Positions 34,385 to 42,499 of a stretch of DNA of 64,000 bases are shown one piece after another (the stretch's first letter is position 1; every line of letters begins with the position of its first letter). A program made the translations under genes and the position numbers. Under the pieces are notes generated by a model, which was not told where the DNA came from, searched no databases, and saw nothing but the letters and a program-made list of their open reading frames with translations. Origin of the DNA: Pseudomonadota bacterium (GTDB taxonomy: Bacteria; Pseudomonadota; Alphaproteobacteria; Caulobacterales; Caulobacteraceae); contig JAEYAO010000066.1 in NCBI GenBank assembly GCA_023456105.1, positions 16,147-80,146 on the forward strand. The letters are read 5' to 3'.

Positions 34385-34409
34385 AACCCACGGGGCGGCA
34401 CTCGGTTCG
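34385..34409 (-). promoter_or_regulatory. Candidate sigma-EcfG promoter of the cytoplasmic SDR
   Basis: On the minus strand CGAAC is followed after 16 bases by GGTT: the same geometry and -10 as the Tat-SDR promoter, with one mismatch in the -35 (C for G). A leader of about 30 bases would remain before ATG 34347. Confidence 0.5.
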
Positions 34410-34446
34410 AGCGTGGCCGCCGAATAAGATGAAAGCGGCGGCTCCA

Positions 34447-34472
34447 GGAACAACACCTCGGCGCGCCTCGTT
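34447..34472 (+). promoter_or_regulatory. Sigma-EcfG promoter of the small envelope operon
   Basis: GGAAC, 17 bases, CGTT: an exact match to the alphaproteobacterial general-stress promoter consensus. The -10 ends 8 bases before the ATG at 34481, so the transcript should begin at or within a base or two of the start codon, implying a leaderless mRNA. Confidence 0.75.
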
Positions 34473-34480
34473 CGAGCGGA

Positions 34481-34699
34481 ATGTCAGAACCCGCCAAGAA
34501 GACCCGCGACGCCGATCCCTTGTACGCCGCCGAAGCGCCCGGGAAGATCCGGGGGGATTTCGCGCCCTCGGACGAACTGCTGATCGACGGGCAGGAGGAG
34601 GTTTTTTCTCGCGCCGAGGTCGAGAGCGGCCGGATCGAGCATCAGGCTGGAACGGACGCCCGGCCGGGCGAGGAGCCGGACGTGGAGGGATCGCGATGA
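34481..34699 (+). CDS. Small acidic hypothetical protein
   Basis: A 72-residue protein rich in Glu, Asp, Ala and Arg, with no membrane segment or Cys. It opens with a Lys/Arg patch (PAKKTRDAD) and then becomes acidic (LLIDGQEEVFSRAEVESGRIEH). I recognise no family. Support for it being real: an exact general-stress promoter just upstream, and a 4-base overlap (ATGA) with the following lipoprotein gene. It is probably disordered and stress-induced; its function is unknown. Confidence 0.65.
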   Translation: MSEPAKKTRDADPLYAAEAPGKIRGDFAPSDELLIDGQEEVFSRAEVESGRIEHQAGTDARPGEEPDVEGSR

Positions 34700-34953
34700 A
34701 GCGTCTGTTCGTCATTCTCGTCGTTGGCGTCTCCGCCCTGTGCCTGAACGCCTGCGATCGGGGACAGACGCGCGAGGAAGCGCCCGGTCGCCGCAGCGCC
34801 GACCCAAGCGCCAACGTCGGCGGCGCCCTGACCGGGCCCAAGCCGACCCCGCAGGTCGCCACGCCGGCCCGCAAGCCGCTGAACAACCAGCCGGAGCACT
34901 CCGGGCGCACGGGCGAGGAGGCGCGGCGAGACCAGATCCAACCGGCCGAGTGA
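34696..34953 (+). CDS. Small stress-operon lipoprotein
   Basis: An 85-residue lipoprotein: a Lys/Arg start, the hydrophobic stretch LFVILVVGVSALCL, and a lipobox ending in LNAC at about residue 20. The mature 65 residues are polar and Pro/Arg-rich with no clear fold. The start overlaps the upstream small gene by 4 bases, so both should come from the EcfG promoter at 34447. Likely an envelope protein of the general stress response; no family recognised. Confidence 0.72.
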   Translation: MKRLFVILVVGVSALCLNACDRGQTREEAPGRRSADPSANVGGALTGPKPTPQVATPARKPLNNQPEHSGRTGEEARRDQIQPAE

Positions 34954-35096
34954 CGCCTCGCCCGTCTGTCGCGGGGGTTGTCGGCTTCACCTGATGAAGC
35001 TTCGCCGTTTTTAAGATGTTGTTCAGCGACACGGCCACAGGCTGACGGCGGTCGGGGCGAGACGATCCCGACGATGATCAGCTTCGGGGGAAGCGA

Positions 35097-35300
35097 ATGG
35101 GACGTCGGCACGCGATCGATCGCGCGTTCGAACTGGCGCGAACCGGCGCCTATGCCATCGCCAGCGACATACGCTCGGCCCTGTCAGGCGAAGGATACTC
35201 GGCGGCTCAGCTTGAGCTGCTTCGGGCGCCGAGTCTCCGGCGGGACCTGATCCGCGCCTGCCGCGAGGCGGGGCGAGACGAGCGGCGGCCGGCCTCGTAA
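35097..35300 (+). CDS. Small conserved hypothetical protein
   Basis: A 67-residue basic helical protein (GRRHAIDRAFELARTGAYAI, then ASDIRSALSGEGY). I recall similar short proteins in other Caulobacterales genomes, with an N-terminal IDRAFELA helix and an EGY-x-LR segment, but no function is known. GGGGGAAG lies 6 bases before the ATG. A second short frame at 34978-35250 overlaps it and is less convincing. A possible nucleic-acid-binding role is suggested only by charge. Confidence 0.62.
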   Translation: MGRRHAIDRAFELARTGAYAIASDIRSALSGEGYSAAQLELLRAPSLRRDLIRACREAGRDERRPAS

Positions 35301-35325
35301 GCGCACGAACGACTTGCGCCTTTAC

Positions 35326-35346
35326 GGTGAAGCTGCTGTCTTCACC
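35326..35346. promoter_or_regulatory. Inverted repeat upstream of the polysaccharide cluster
   Basis: GGTGAAG, seven bases, CTTCACC: a perfect 7-base inverted repeat 25 bases before the first glycosyltransferase ATG (35372). It could be an operator or an mRNA hairpin for the six-gene cluster. No T tract follows, so it is not a normal terminator. Confidence 0.4.
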
Positions 35347-35371
35347 CTTGGGGATCGTGAGCGGGGGCGCG

Positions 35372-36604
35372 ATGATCGCAGGTCGGCTGAGGGCCAACGG
35401 GCGCGGCCTGAAACACGGTGCGCGGGCTTGCCCCGACACGGGCGCGGCGGCGCGGCCCCGCATTCTGATCCTGGGAAAATACTACCACCCACGGCCGGGT
35501 GGCATCGAGCACGTCACCCAGGTTCACGCCGAACATCTGGCCCGGCGCTGCAGCGTCGAGGCGCTGGTGAATGCGGGGCGAGGCGAGCGTGCGGGCGAGG
35601 AGCGGATCGGCGGCGTGCGGGTGCGCCGCATGCGGACCGACGCCGTGCTGATGTCGCAACCGCTGGCGCTGTCGCTGTTATGGATGATGCGGCCGGCGGA
35701 TCATGAAGAGGTGCATCTGCATGCGCCCAACCCCTACGCCGCGACGGTGCTGTGGCTGAAGCTGCGGACGACGCCGCAGCAGCGCCTACCGCGTCTGTTC
35801 GTGATCCACCATGCGGACGTGCAGGGACGATGGCTGGTGCTGTTGCTGCTGCGCCCGCTGTACCGGGATCTGGCGCGTCGGGCCGAGCGGGTCGTCGTGA
35901 CCTCGCTGCGGAACTTTGAAATGTCGCGGGATCTGCCGCGAGATGTGCGGATCGGGGTCGTGGCTCCCTCGGTGAAGCTGGATCAACACGCGGCCGGAGA
36001 GGCGGAACGGGCCGAGGCGCGCGCGTGGCGGCTGGCGCGGCATGGCGAGGCGCCGCTGGTGGGATTCGTGGGGCGCCATGCACGCTACAAGGGCTTGCAT
36101 GTGCTGATCCGGGCCCTCGCCGCGATGCCGGGCGTGCGCGCGGTCGTCGCCGGCGAAGGCCCTTGCCGCAGGGAAGCGCAGGCGCTGGCGGTCGATTTGG
36201 GTGTCGCGGACCGCGTCGATTTCCTCGGCGAGATCAGCCAAGCGGACAAGGCGAGGCTTTTGCTGGCGGTGGACGTGCTGGCCTTCCCGTCGACCGACGC
36301 CACCGAAGCCTTCGGCGTGGTGCAGCTAGAGGCGATGCTGCTGGGCGCGCCGGTGGTGGCCAGCCGTCTGCCGACCGGCGTGGCCGATGTGGCCATAGAC
36401 GGCGTCACCGCCCTGACCTGCGCGCCGGGCGACGCCGACGACCTGGCGAGGCGCCTGATGCAGGTGCTGGACGATCCGCCGCTCGCCGAGCGGCTGCGTC
36501 TGCGCGCGCGGGCCCACGTTCTGGAGCGGTTCAGCGAGACCCTGATGTTGGCGCGGCTGGACGAACTGCTTGGCCTTTCGCCCGCCCGCGAGACGGCGGC
36601 GTGA
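35372..36604 (+). CDS. Glycosyltransferase family 4
   Basis: A GT-B-fold retaining glycosyltransferase of about 410 residues. The N-terminal domain has ILILGKYYHPRPGGIEHVTQ; the C-terminal domain has VGFVGRHARYKGLHVLI and the nucleotide-sugar-binding DATEAFGVVQLEAMLLGAPVV with the EX7E pattern. I prefer ATG 35372 (GGGGGC upstream) over GTG 35327, because the latter lies inside the inverted repeat. First gene of six overlapping polysaccharide genes. Donor and acceptor unknown. Confidence 0.88.
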   Translation: MIAGRLRANGRGLKHGARACPDTGAAARPRILILGKYYHPRPGGIEHVTQVHAEHLARRCSVEALVNAGRGERAGEERIGGVRVRRMRTDAVLMSQPLALSLLWMMRPADHEEVHLHAPNPYAATVLWLKLRTTPQQRLPRLFVIHHADVQGRWLVLLLLRPLYRDLARRAERVVVTSLRNFEMSRDLPRDVRIGVVAPSVKLDQHAAGEAERAEARAWRLARHGEAPLVGFVGRHARYKGLHVLIRALAAMPGVRAVVAGEGPCRREAQALAVDLGVADRVDFLGEISQADKARLLLAVDVLAFPSTDATEAFGVVQLEAMLLGAPVVASRLPTGVADVAIDGVTALTCAPGDADDLARRLMQVLDDPPLAERLRLRARAHVLERFSETLMLARLDELLGLSPARETAA

Positions 36605-37863
36605 GCGTCCGGCGCGGGCTGGCGGCGGCGTCGATCTGGCAGGGCGCCAACTATCTGCTGCCCCTGATCACCTTTCCCTATCTGGCGCGCGTGCTGGGCG
36701 TCGAAGGCTTCGGGTTGATCGGCATGGCGGCGGCGATCACAGGCTATGCGCTGATCCTGGTGGATTGGGGCTTTTCCCTCAGCGCAGCGCAGGCGGTGGC
36801 GCGCATGCGGGACGACCTCGTTGCGACCAGCGACCTGATCTGGGCCACGGTGCTGGCCAAAGCGTGGCTTTGCGCGGCGGGACTGGCTGGGTTGGCGCTG
36901 GCGGCGGCGCTTTCGCCGGATGCGCTACGGCCGGTGCTGTGGGCCTCGGCCCTGGCGGCGCCGGCGGCGGTGCTGAACCTGGATTGGGCGCTGAAGGGGG
37001 CGGAGGCGCTGGGGCGGTTCGCCTGGACCTCGGTCGTTGGACGGCTGGTGGCCGCGCCCCTGGTGTTCCTGCTGGTGAGGGACGCCGGTGACGCCGCGCT
37101 GGCGGCGCTGTGCGTCAGCCTGGGCGCGCTGGCGACGGCCATGCTGACCCTGTGGCAGGCGCGGGCGATCGGTCTGCTGCGTCGCCCATGCTTTCGCGTC
37201 CCGGCGGCCTGGAGGCAGTTGAAGGCGGGCGCGCATGTGTTCGGCTCGACCGCCGCGATCTCGCTCTACACCAACACCCTGTCGGTGGGGCTGGGCATGA
37301 TCGCGGGCGCCGGGCAGCTGGGTCTGTTCGCCATGGCCGAGCGCATCCGCAGGTCCGCGCAAGGGGCGCTGTCCCCCATCCTGACGGTGTTCTTTCCGCG
37401 CATCAGCACCCTGCACGCTCGTGATCCGGAGGCGGCAAGGCGGACGGCCTGGCGCCTGCTGCGGATACAGGGCGGTCTGGCGGCGGCGCTGGCCCTGCTG
37501 CTGGCGGGCGCCGCACCCCTGCTGGTGCGCCTGCTGGCCGGGCCGGAGGCGGAGGGGGCCGTGCCCGTGCTGCGGGCCATGGCGCCTTTGGTCTTCCTGG
37601 TCGGGATCAACAATGCGCTGGGCGTGACGGTGCTGCTGCCCTTCGGGCTGAAGCGCGCCTTCACAGTCGCCATCCTGGCCGGCGGAGCGGTCGGGTTGAT
37701 GCTGCTCTGGCCGCTGGCGAGCCGGTATGGCGCGGCGGGCGCGGCCTGGACCGCGGTCGCCGCCGAGGTCGTGGTCGCCGGGTTGATGGGCTGGGCGGCG
37801 GTTCGCGCGTTCGGCGCCAAGGGGCGAGCGCCTTTGGCGGGCGCCGAGGAGCCGGCGTCGTGA
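36601..37863 (+). CDS. Wzx-like polysaccharide flippase
   Basis: A 420-residue MOP-superfamily membrane protein with about 12 hydrophobic segments. It opens with the RRGLAAASIWQGANYLLPLITFPYLARVLGVEGFGL signature of O-antigen/EPS flippases. It moves undecaprenyl-linked repeat units across the inner membrane. The GTG start overlaps the upstream gene by 4 bases (GTGA), and its stop overlaps the next start. Confidence 0.9.
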   Translation: MSVRRGLAAASIWQGANYLLPLITFPYLARVLGVEGFGLIGMAAAITGYALILVDWGFSLSAAQAVARMRDDLVATSDLIWATVLAKAWLCAAGLAGLALAAALSPDALRPVLWASALAAPAAVLNLDWALKGAEALGRFAWTSVVGRLVAAPLVFLLVRDAGDAALAALCVSLGALATAMLTLWQARAIGLLRRPCFRVPAAWRQLKAGAHVFGSTAAISLYTNTLSVGLGMIAGAGQLGLFAMAERIRRSAQGALSPILTVFFPRISTLHARDPEAARRTAWRLLRIQGGLAAALALLLAGAAPLLVRLLAGPEAEGAVPVLRAMAPLVFLVGINNALGVTVLLPFGLKRAFTVAILAGGAVGLMLLWPLASRYGAAGAAWTAVAAEVVVAGLMGWAAVRAFGAKGRAPLAGAEEPAS

Positions 37864-38804
37864 GCCTGACGGTCTCGGTGATCGTGCCGACCTGGCGACG
37901 GCCCGCCGACCTGCACCGGTGCCTGCACACGCTGGCCGACCAGGCGCGGGCGGCCGATGAGGTGCTGGTCATCCATCGCGCCGAGGACGCCGAGACCGTG
38001 CAGGTGCTGGAACAGGCGCCGGCAGGCTTGGCGCTGCGCCGCGTCGTCGTGGAGGCCGCGGGGCAGGTGGCGGCGCTGAACCGGGGGCTGGAGGCGGCGC
38101 GGGGAGACATCATCGCCATCACCGACGACGATGCGGCGCCGCGACGCGACTGGCTGCAGCGCATTGTAGAAGCTTTCGAGCACGACCCAACGCTGACGGG
38201 GCTGGGCGGACGCGACTGGCTGCACGTCGAGGGGCGATCGGCGACCGGCGAACGCCGCGAGGTCGGGTGGGTGCAGGCCTGGGGTCGTTGCATCGGCAAT
38301 CACCACCTGGGTGCAGGCGCGCCGCGCGAGGTGGACATCCTGAAGGGCGCCAACATGAGCTTTCGCCGCGCGCATCTCGGCGGCCTGCGCTTCGATGCGA
38401 GGCTGAAAGGCGAGGGCGCGCAGGTGTGCAACGACATGGCGTTCTGCCTGGCGCTGCGAAAGGCGGGGCGGCGGCTCGTCTATGATCCGGCCGTGGCCGT
38501 CGACCACTTCCCCGGCGTGCGTCACGACGTCGACCAGAGGCGAGGCTTTTCGGCCGAGGCGCAGGCCGATCAGGCGCACAACGAGACGCTGGCGCTGCTG
38601 GACTTCCTGCCGCGCGGGAGGCGGGCGGTGTTCCTGACCTGGGCGCTGGCGCTCGGGACGCGCGCCAATCCTGGGCTGCTGCAAGGGTTCAGGTGGACGC
38701 TGTGGTCCGGACCGCGCGAGGCGACGATGCGCGTGCAGGCGACGCTGGCCGGTCGCATCCACGGCTGGGGCGCTTGGCGCGCTGCGGCGCGGACGTCGAC
38801 GTGA
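37860..38804 (+). CDS. Glycosyltransferase family 2
   Basis: A 314-residue GT-A inverting glycosyltransferase. VSVIVPTWRRPADLHRCLHTL opens the fold, and the metal-binding region is ITDDDAAPRRDW. An acceptor-side motif (ILKGANMSFRRAHL) and VCNDMAFCLALRKAG follow. A weakly hydrophobic C-terminal helix may associate with the membrane. GTG start, 4-base overlap with the flippase gene. It adds one sugar of the repeat unit; its identity is unknown. Confidence 0.9.
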   Translation: MSLTVSVIVPTWRRPADLHRCLHTLADQARAADEVLVIHRAEDAETVQVLEQAPAGLALRRVVVEAAGQVAALNRGLEAARGDIIAITDDDAAPRRDWLQRIVEAFEHDPTLTGLGGRDWLHVEGRSATGERREVGWVQAWGRCIGNHHLGAGAPREVDILKGANMSFRRAHLGGLRFDARLKGEGAQVCNDMAFCLALRKAGRRLVYDPAVAVDHFPGVRHDVDQRRGFSAEAQADQAHNETLALLDFLPRGRRAVFLTWALALGTRANPGLLQGFRWTLWSGPREATMRVQATLAGRIHGWGAWRAAARTST

Positions 38805-40174
38805 CGGCGCGGGAGGAGTGGCTGGCGGCCCTGCCGCCGCTGGCTGTCGCGGCGGCGATGGCGGCAGGCGGGATCGGAGGCGCGCTGACCTGGGTGTTCG
38901 CCCCCGTGGCCTTGGCGTCGGGGCTGTGGCTGTATGCGCGAGCGCCGTCGCGGGGGTTCATCGCCTTCTGCTACATGCTGTGGATGGTCGCGCCGTTCGT
39001 GCGGCGACTGGCGGACTGGCAGGGCGGACGCCACGACCTGAGCCCGATCATGCTGGCGCCGGCGCTGGTTACGGGGCTCGGCCTGTTCAGCGCCTTGCGC
39101 GCCGGGCCGCAGCTGCTGGGGCGCGGGTTCCTGCCGTTCGGGGTGGCGGCGATTGTGTGCCTCTACGGAGGGCTGCTGGGGCTGTCGCAGGGCCGGGGAG
39201 CGGCGGCGCTGTTCGGCCTGCTGAACGCCTTGGCGCCCATCGCCCTGGCCATCCACATCCTGGTGCTGAGGCGTGACGCGGATCATGCGGCGGGCGCCGT
39301 GTTCGGGATGCTGGCCTGGGGCGGCATGATCATGGGCGCCTATGGCGTCCTGCAGTATCTGTCGCCGCCGCCCTGGGACGTGGCGTGGATGCGCGCGGCC
39401 GAGATCGCCTCCGTCGGCCAGCCGAGCCCGCGACAGGTGCGGGTGTTCGCCACCATGAATGCGCCGGGACCGTTCGCGGTGATGATGTCGGCCTGCCTTT
39501 TGGCGATGCTGGCGGGCGCAGGAGGACGAGCGCGATGGCTGGGCGCGCCTGCGGGCGGCGTCGCCCTCGTGCTGTCGCTGGTGCGGTCGGCCTGGGGCGG
39601 GCTGATCATCGGCGTCGGTGTGCTGATCGCCCTGGCGTCGGCGAAACGACGCCTGGGGTATCTGGCGGCGGCCTGTGGGCTGGCATTGGCGACCGCGCCG
39701 CTGGCGGCGTTCGGTGCGGCCGAGGCGGTCGGCGTCCGGATCGGAGGCCTGGCGCGGCTGGATCAGGACGTCAGCCTGCAACGGCGCGCGGCCTTTCACG
39801 CCGAGATGACGATGGAGGTGCTGGCCAATCCGCTGGGCCGCGGGCTCGGCGGCACGGGGGTGGCGACGCGGTTGAGCACGGACGAGGCGGCGCTCGGCGC
39901 GCGCGGCGCCTTCGACAGCGGGGTGCTGGACCTGCTGTTCACCTATGGCTGGGCGAGCGCGGTGATGCTGGCGGCGGTGATCGCGATCGGAGTCGGCGCG
40001 CTGCGGGCGAGCTGGAGCGGGCCGGGCGCGCAGCTGGCCGCCGCCATTGTGGTCGGGACCACCGCGCAGCTGCTGTTCTTCAACGTGCTGGGCGGTGCGA
40101 CGGGGATGCTGGTGTTTCCGCTCGCCGCCCTGGCGCTGGCTCTGGCCGACAAAGAGGGCGGGGCGCGGGGGTGA
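38801..40174 (+). CDS. O-antigen polymerase/ligase-like membrane protein
   Basis: A 457-residue protein with 10 or more hydrophobic segments and a large periplasmic loop (about 315-385), where GRGLGGTG sits, as in Wzy/WaaL-family proteins. Conserved Arg residues in the VLSLVRSAWGGLIIG segment fit the family. It would polymerise repeat units in a Wzx/Wzy pathway or ligate a chain to an acceptor; the two cannot be told apart by eye. GTG start, overlapping the GT2 stop by 4 bases. Confidence 0.85.
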   Translation: MTAREEWLAALPPLAVAAAMAAGGIGGALTWVFAPVALASGLWLYARAPSRGFIAFCYMLWMVAPFVRRLADWQGGRHDLSPIMLAPALVTGLGLFSALRAGPQLLGRGFLPFGVAAIVCLYGGLLGLSQGRGAAALFGLLNALAPIALAIHILVLRRDADHAAGAVFGMLAWGGMIMGAYGVLQYLSPPPWDVAWMRAAEIASVGQPSPRQVRVFATMNAPGPFAVMMSACLLAMLAGAGGRARWLGAPAGGVALVLSLVRSAWGGLIIGVGVLIALASAKRRLGYLAAACGLALATAPLAAFGAAEAVGVRIGGLARLDQDVSLQRRAAFHAEMTMEVLANPLGRGLGGTGVATRLSTDEAALGARGAFDSGVLDLLFTYGWASAVMLAAVIAIGVGALRASWSGPGAQLAAAIVVGTTAQLLFFNVLGGATGMLVFPLAALALALADKEGGARG

Positions 40175-41295
40175 AGACGCTGCAGGTCGGGCTGGAGTGG
40201 CTGCCGGAGCGCACGGGCGGGCTGCCGCGCTATTTCCACGACCTGCTGGGCGCCGCGCCCGGGCGGTTCGAGGTGACCGGACTGGTGGTCGGATCGGCGG
40301 ATGTCGCCAGGGCGACCGGCGGGCGGGTGCGGAGCTTCGCGCCGGCGTCCGCCTCGCCGCCGATGCGGCTGCTGGGGGCCCGCCGGGCGATCAGCGCGGT
40401 TTTGCGAGAGAACGCGCCCGATCTGGTCGCCAGCCACTTCGCCTTGTCGGTGCTGCCGGCGCTGGACCGGATTCGCATCCCGCACGTGGTGCACTTCCAC
40501 GGGCCGTGGGCGCTGGAGGGAGCGGCCGAGGGTCAGGGCGGGGCGCGGCGGCTGGCCAAGCGGGCGGTGGAGCGCGCCGTTTATTCGCGCGCCGACGCCC
40601 TGATCGTGCTGTCGGAGGCGTTCGGGCGGGTGCTGTGCGAGGACTATGGGGTCGAGGCGGGCCGCATCCATGTCGTGCCCGGCGGGGTGGACGCTGCGCG
40701 CTTCCACGTAGCGGAGAGCCGGTCCGACGCGCGAAAACGGCTGGGCTGGCCGGAGGATCGCCCGGTTCTGCTGACGGTCCGGCGGCTGGTGCGGCGCATG
40801 GGGCTGGAGGTTCTGATCGAGGCCATGCCGGAGGTGGTGCGCCGTCGTCCCGACGTGCTGCTGCTGATCGCCGGGAGGGGACCGCTGGAGGCGGAGTTGC
40901 GCGCGCGGATCGAGGCGGCGGGGCTGGCCGCCCACGTGCGGCTGATCGGCTTTCTGCCGGAAGAGGCGCTGCCGCTGGCCTACCGCGCGGCCGATATCGG
41001 CGTCACGCCCAGCCAGGCGCTGGAGGGCTTCGGCCTCGTGGCGCTGGAATGTCTGGCGGCGGGAACGCCGGTGGTGGTGACGCCGGTCGGCGGCCTGCCT
41101 GAGGCGGTGGGGCCCTTGACCACGCTGGTGTGCGAGAACGCCGGCGCAGGCGCCTTGGCCGAGCGGATCGGCGCGATGATCGAGGGTGTGGAGCGACCCG
41201 GCGCCGCCGCCTGCCGCGCCCATGCGCGGGCGCACGACTGGGACGTGATCGCGGGGCGGGTGGCGGAGGTCTATCGCGCGGTGCTGGCGCGATGA
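40171..41295 (+). CDS. Glycosyltransferase family 4
   Basis: A 374-residue GT-B glycosyltransferase. The N-terminal half has GLEWLPERTGGLPRYFHDLL; the acceptor/donor cleft has HVVHFHGPW. The C-terminal Rossmann domain contains LLTVRRLVRRMGLEVLI and the EX7E-type SQALEGFGLVALECLAAGTPVV. GTG start, with 4-base overlaps on both sides. Second of three GT4 enzymes in the cluster. Confidence 0.9.
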   Translation: MKTLQVGLEWLPERTGGLPRYFHDLLGAAPGRFEVTGLVVGSADVARATGGRVRSFAPASASPPMRLLGARRAISAVLRENAPDLVASHFALSVLPALDRIRIPHVVHFHGPWALEGAAEGQGGARRLAKRAVERAVYSRADALIVLSEAFGRVLCEDYGVEAGRIHVVPGGVDAARFHVAESRSDARKRLGWPEDRPVLLTVRRLVRRMGLEVLIEAMPEVVRRRPDVLLLIAGRGPLEAELRARIEAAGLAAHVRLIGFLPEEALPLAYRAADIGVTPSQALEGFGLVALECLAAGTPVVVTPVGGLPEAVGPLTTLVCENAGAGALAERIGAMIEGVERPGAAACRAHARAHDWDVIAGRVAEVYRAVLAR

Positions 41296-42458
41296 GGCCG
41301 CCCGCGGTGCTGTTCGTGGACCAGTCGGGCGAGATGGGCGGGGCCGAACTGTCGCTGCTGGACATCGTGCGGAGGCGCAAGGGCCGCTCGGAGGTCTGCC
41401 TCTTTGGTGACGGGGCTTTCGCCGTGCGGCTCCGGGACGCGGGTGTGCCGGTGAGGGTCCTCGGCCTGGGGGGCGTTGATGGCGTGAGGCGGAAGTCGGG
41501 TCTGGGAGCGCTGCTAGCCGCGCCCGCACTGGTGGTGGCGGTGATCCGCCTGGCGCGGATGGCGCGGCGGTTCGACGTGGTGCACGCCAACACCTTGAAG
41601 GCGTTCGTGGTTGCGGCGCTTGGGCGGCCTCTGCACCGCCGGCCGGTGGTGTGGCATCTGCGTGACCTGCTGACGCCCGAGCATTTCGGAAGCGGGTGGC
41701 GTCGGGGCGTGGCGTGGCTCGGCCGGGCGGCCGCCGCCGAGGTCATCGCCAACTCGCAAGCTACGGCCGAGGCGCTGAGGCGGGCGGGCGGCCCGCACGC
41801 CCGTGTGATCCACAACGGCATCGATGCGACGCCGTTTGAAGGGCTGGAGCGCACAAGGAGCCGCGGGGCGTTGCTGACCGAAACGGGCCTTGCGTCCGAC
41901 CGGCCGGTGGTCGGCGTCTTCAGCCGACTGGCCGAGTGGAAGGGGCAGGCGGTGCTGCTCGAGGCGCTGACCCGCCTGCCCGAGGTTCAGGCGGTCCTGG
42001 TCGGCGGGCCGCTGTTCGGGGAGGAGGCCTATGAGGCCGAGTTGCGATCGATCATCGCGACCTGGGGGCTGGAGACGCGTGTGCAGATGCTGGGCGCGCG
42101 GTCAGACGTGCCGCGGTTGATGTCGGCGGTGGATGTGGCGGTGCACGCCTCGGTCGCGCCCGAGCCCTTCGGGCGGGTCATCGTCGAGGCCATGCTGGCG
42201 GGAACGCCGGTGATTGCGACACGGGACGGCGGAGTGGGGGAGCTGGTCGAGGCCGGTGAGACGGGCCTGCTCGTTCCACCCGGCGACCCGGAGGCGATGG
42301 CTGTGGCGATAAGGACGCTGCTGGCCGATCCGGGGGAGGCGAGGCGGATGGCGGAACGCGCCAGAGCCATGGCGCAAGCGCGCTTCTCCCTGAGCCGCTG
42401 CCTGGAGGCGGTCGAGGCGGTGCTGGCGGGCGTTCGCGACGGCAAGCGGAGCCTTTAG
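41292..42458 (+). CDS. Glycosyltransferase family 4
   Basis: A 388-residue GT-B enzyme. The N-terminal motif is FVDQSGEMGGAELSLLDI, with VVHANTLKAFVVA and VVWHLRDLL in the first domain. The second domain has VGVFSRLAEWKGQAVLLEAL and VAPEPFGRVIVEAMLAGTPVI. Last of the six-gene cluster; no terminator is visible in the 41 bases before the next gene. The cluster lacks an initiating UndP-sugar transferase and Wza/Wzc-type export genes within this window. Confidence 0.9.
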   Translation: MRPPAVLFVDQSGEMGGAELSLLDIVRRRKGRSEVCLFGDGAFAVRLRDAGVPVRVLGLGGVDGVRRKSGLGALLAAPALVVAVIRLARMARRFDVVHANTLKAFVVAALGRPLHRRPVVWHLRDLLTPEHFGSGWRRGVAWLGRAAAAEVIANSQATAEALRRAGGPHARVIHNGIDATPFEGLERTRSRGALLTETGLASDRPVVGVFSRLAEWKGQAVLLEALTRLPEVQAVLVGGPLFGEEAYEAELRSIIATWGLETRVQMLGARSDVPRLMSAVDVAVHASVAPEPFGRVIVEAMLAGTPVIATRDGGVGELVEAGETGLLVPPGDPEAMAVAIRTLLADPGEARRMAERARAMAQARFSLSRCLEAVEAVLAGVRDGKRSL

Positions 42459-42499
42459 CCGGCGCAGTCGTTGTTCTCGCCGAACCGTGGAGCCAGACC

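Noticed and set aside
34984..35012. GCTTCA-N5-TGAAGC hairpin before GCCGTTTTT as a terminator of the small stress operon
   Set aside because: Only a 6-bp stem, and the T run is 6 bases away from it; not convincing.
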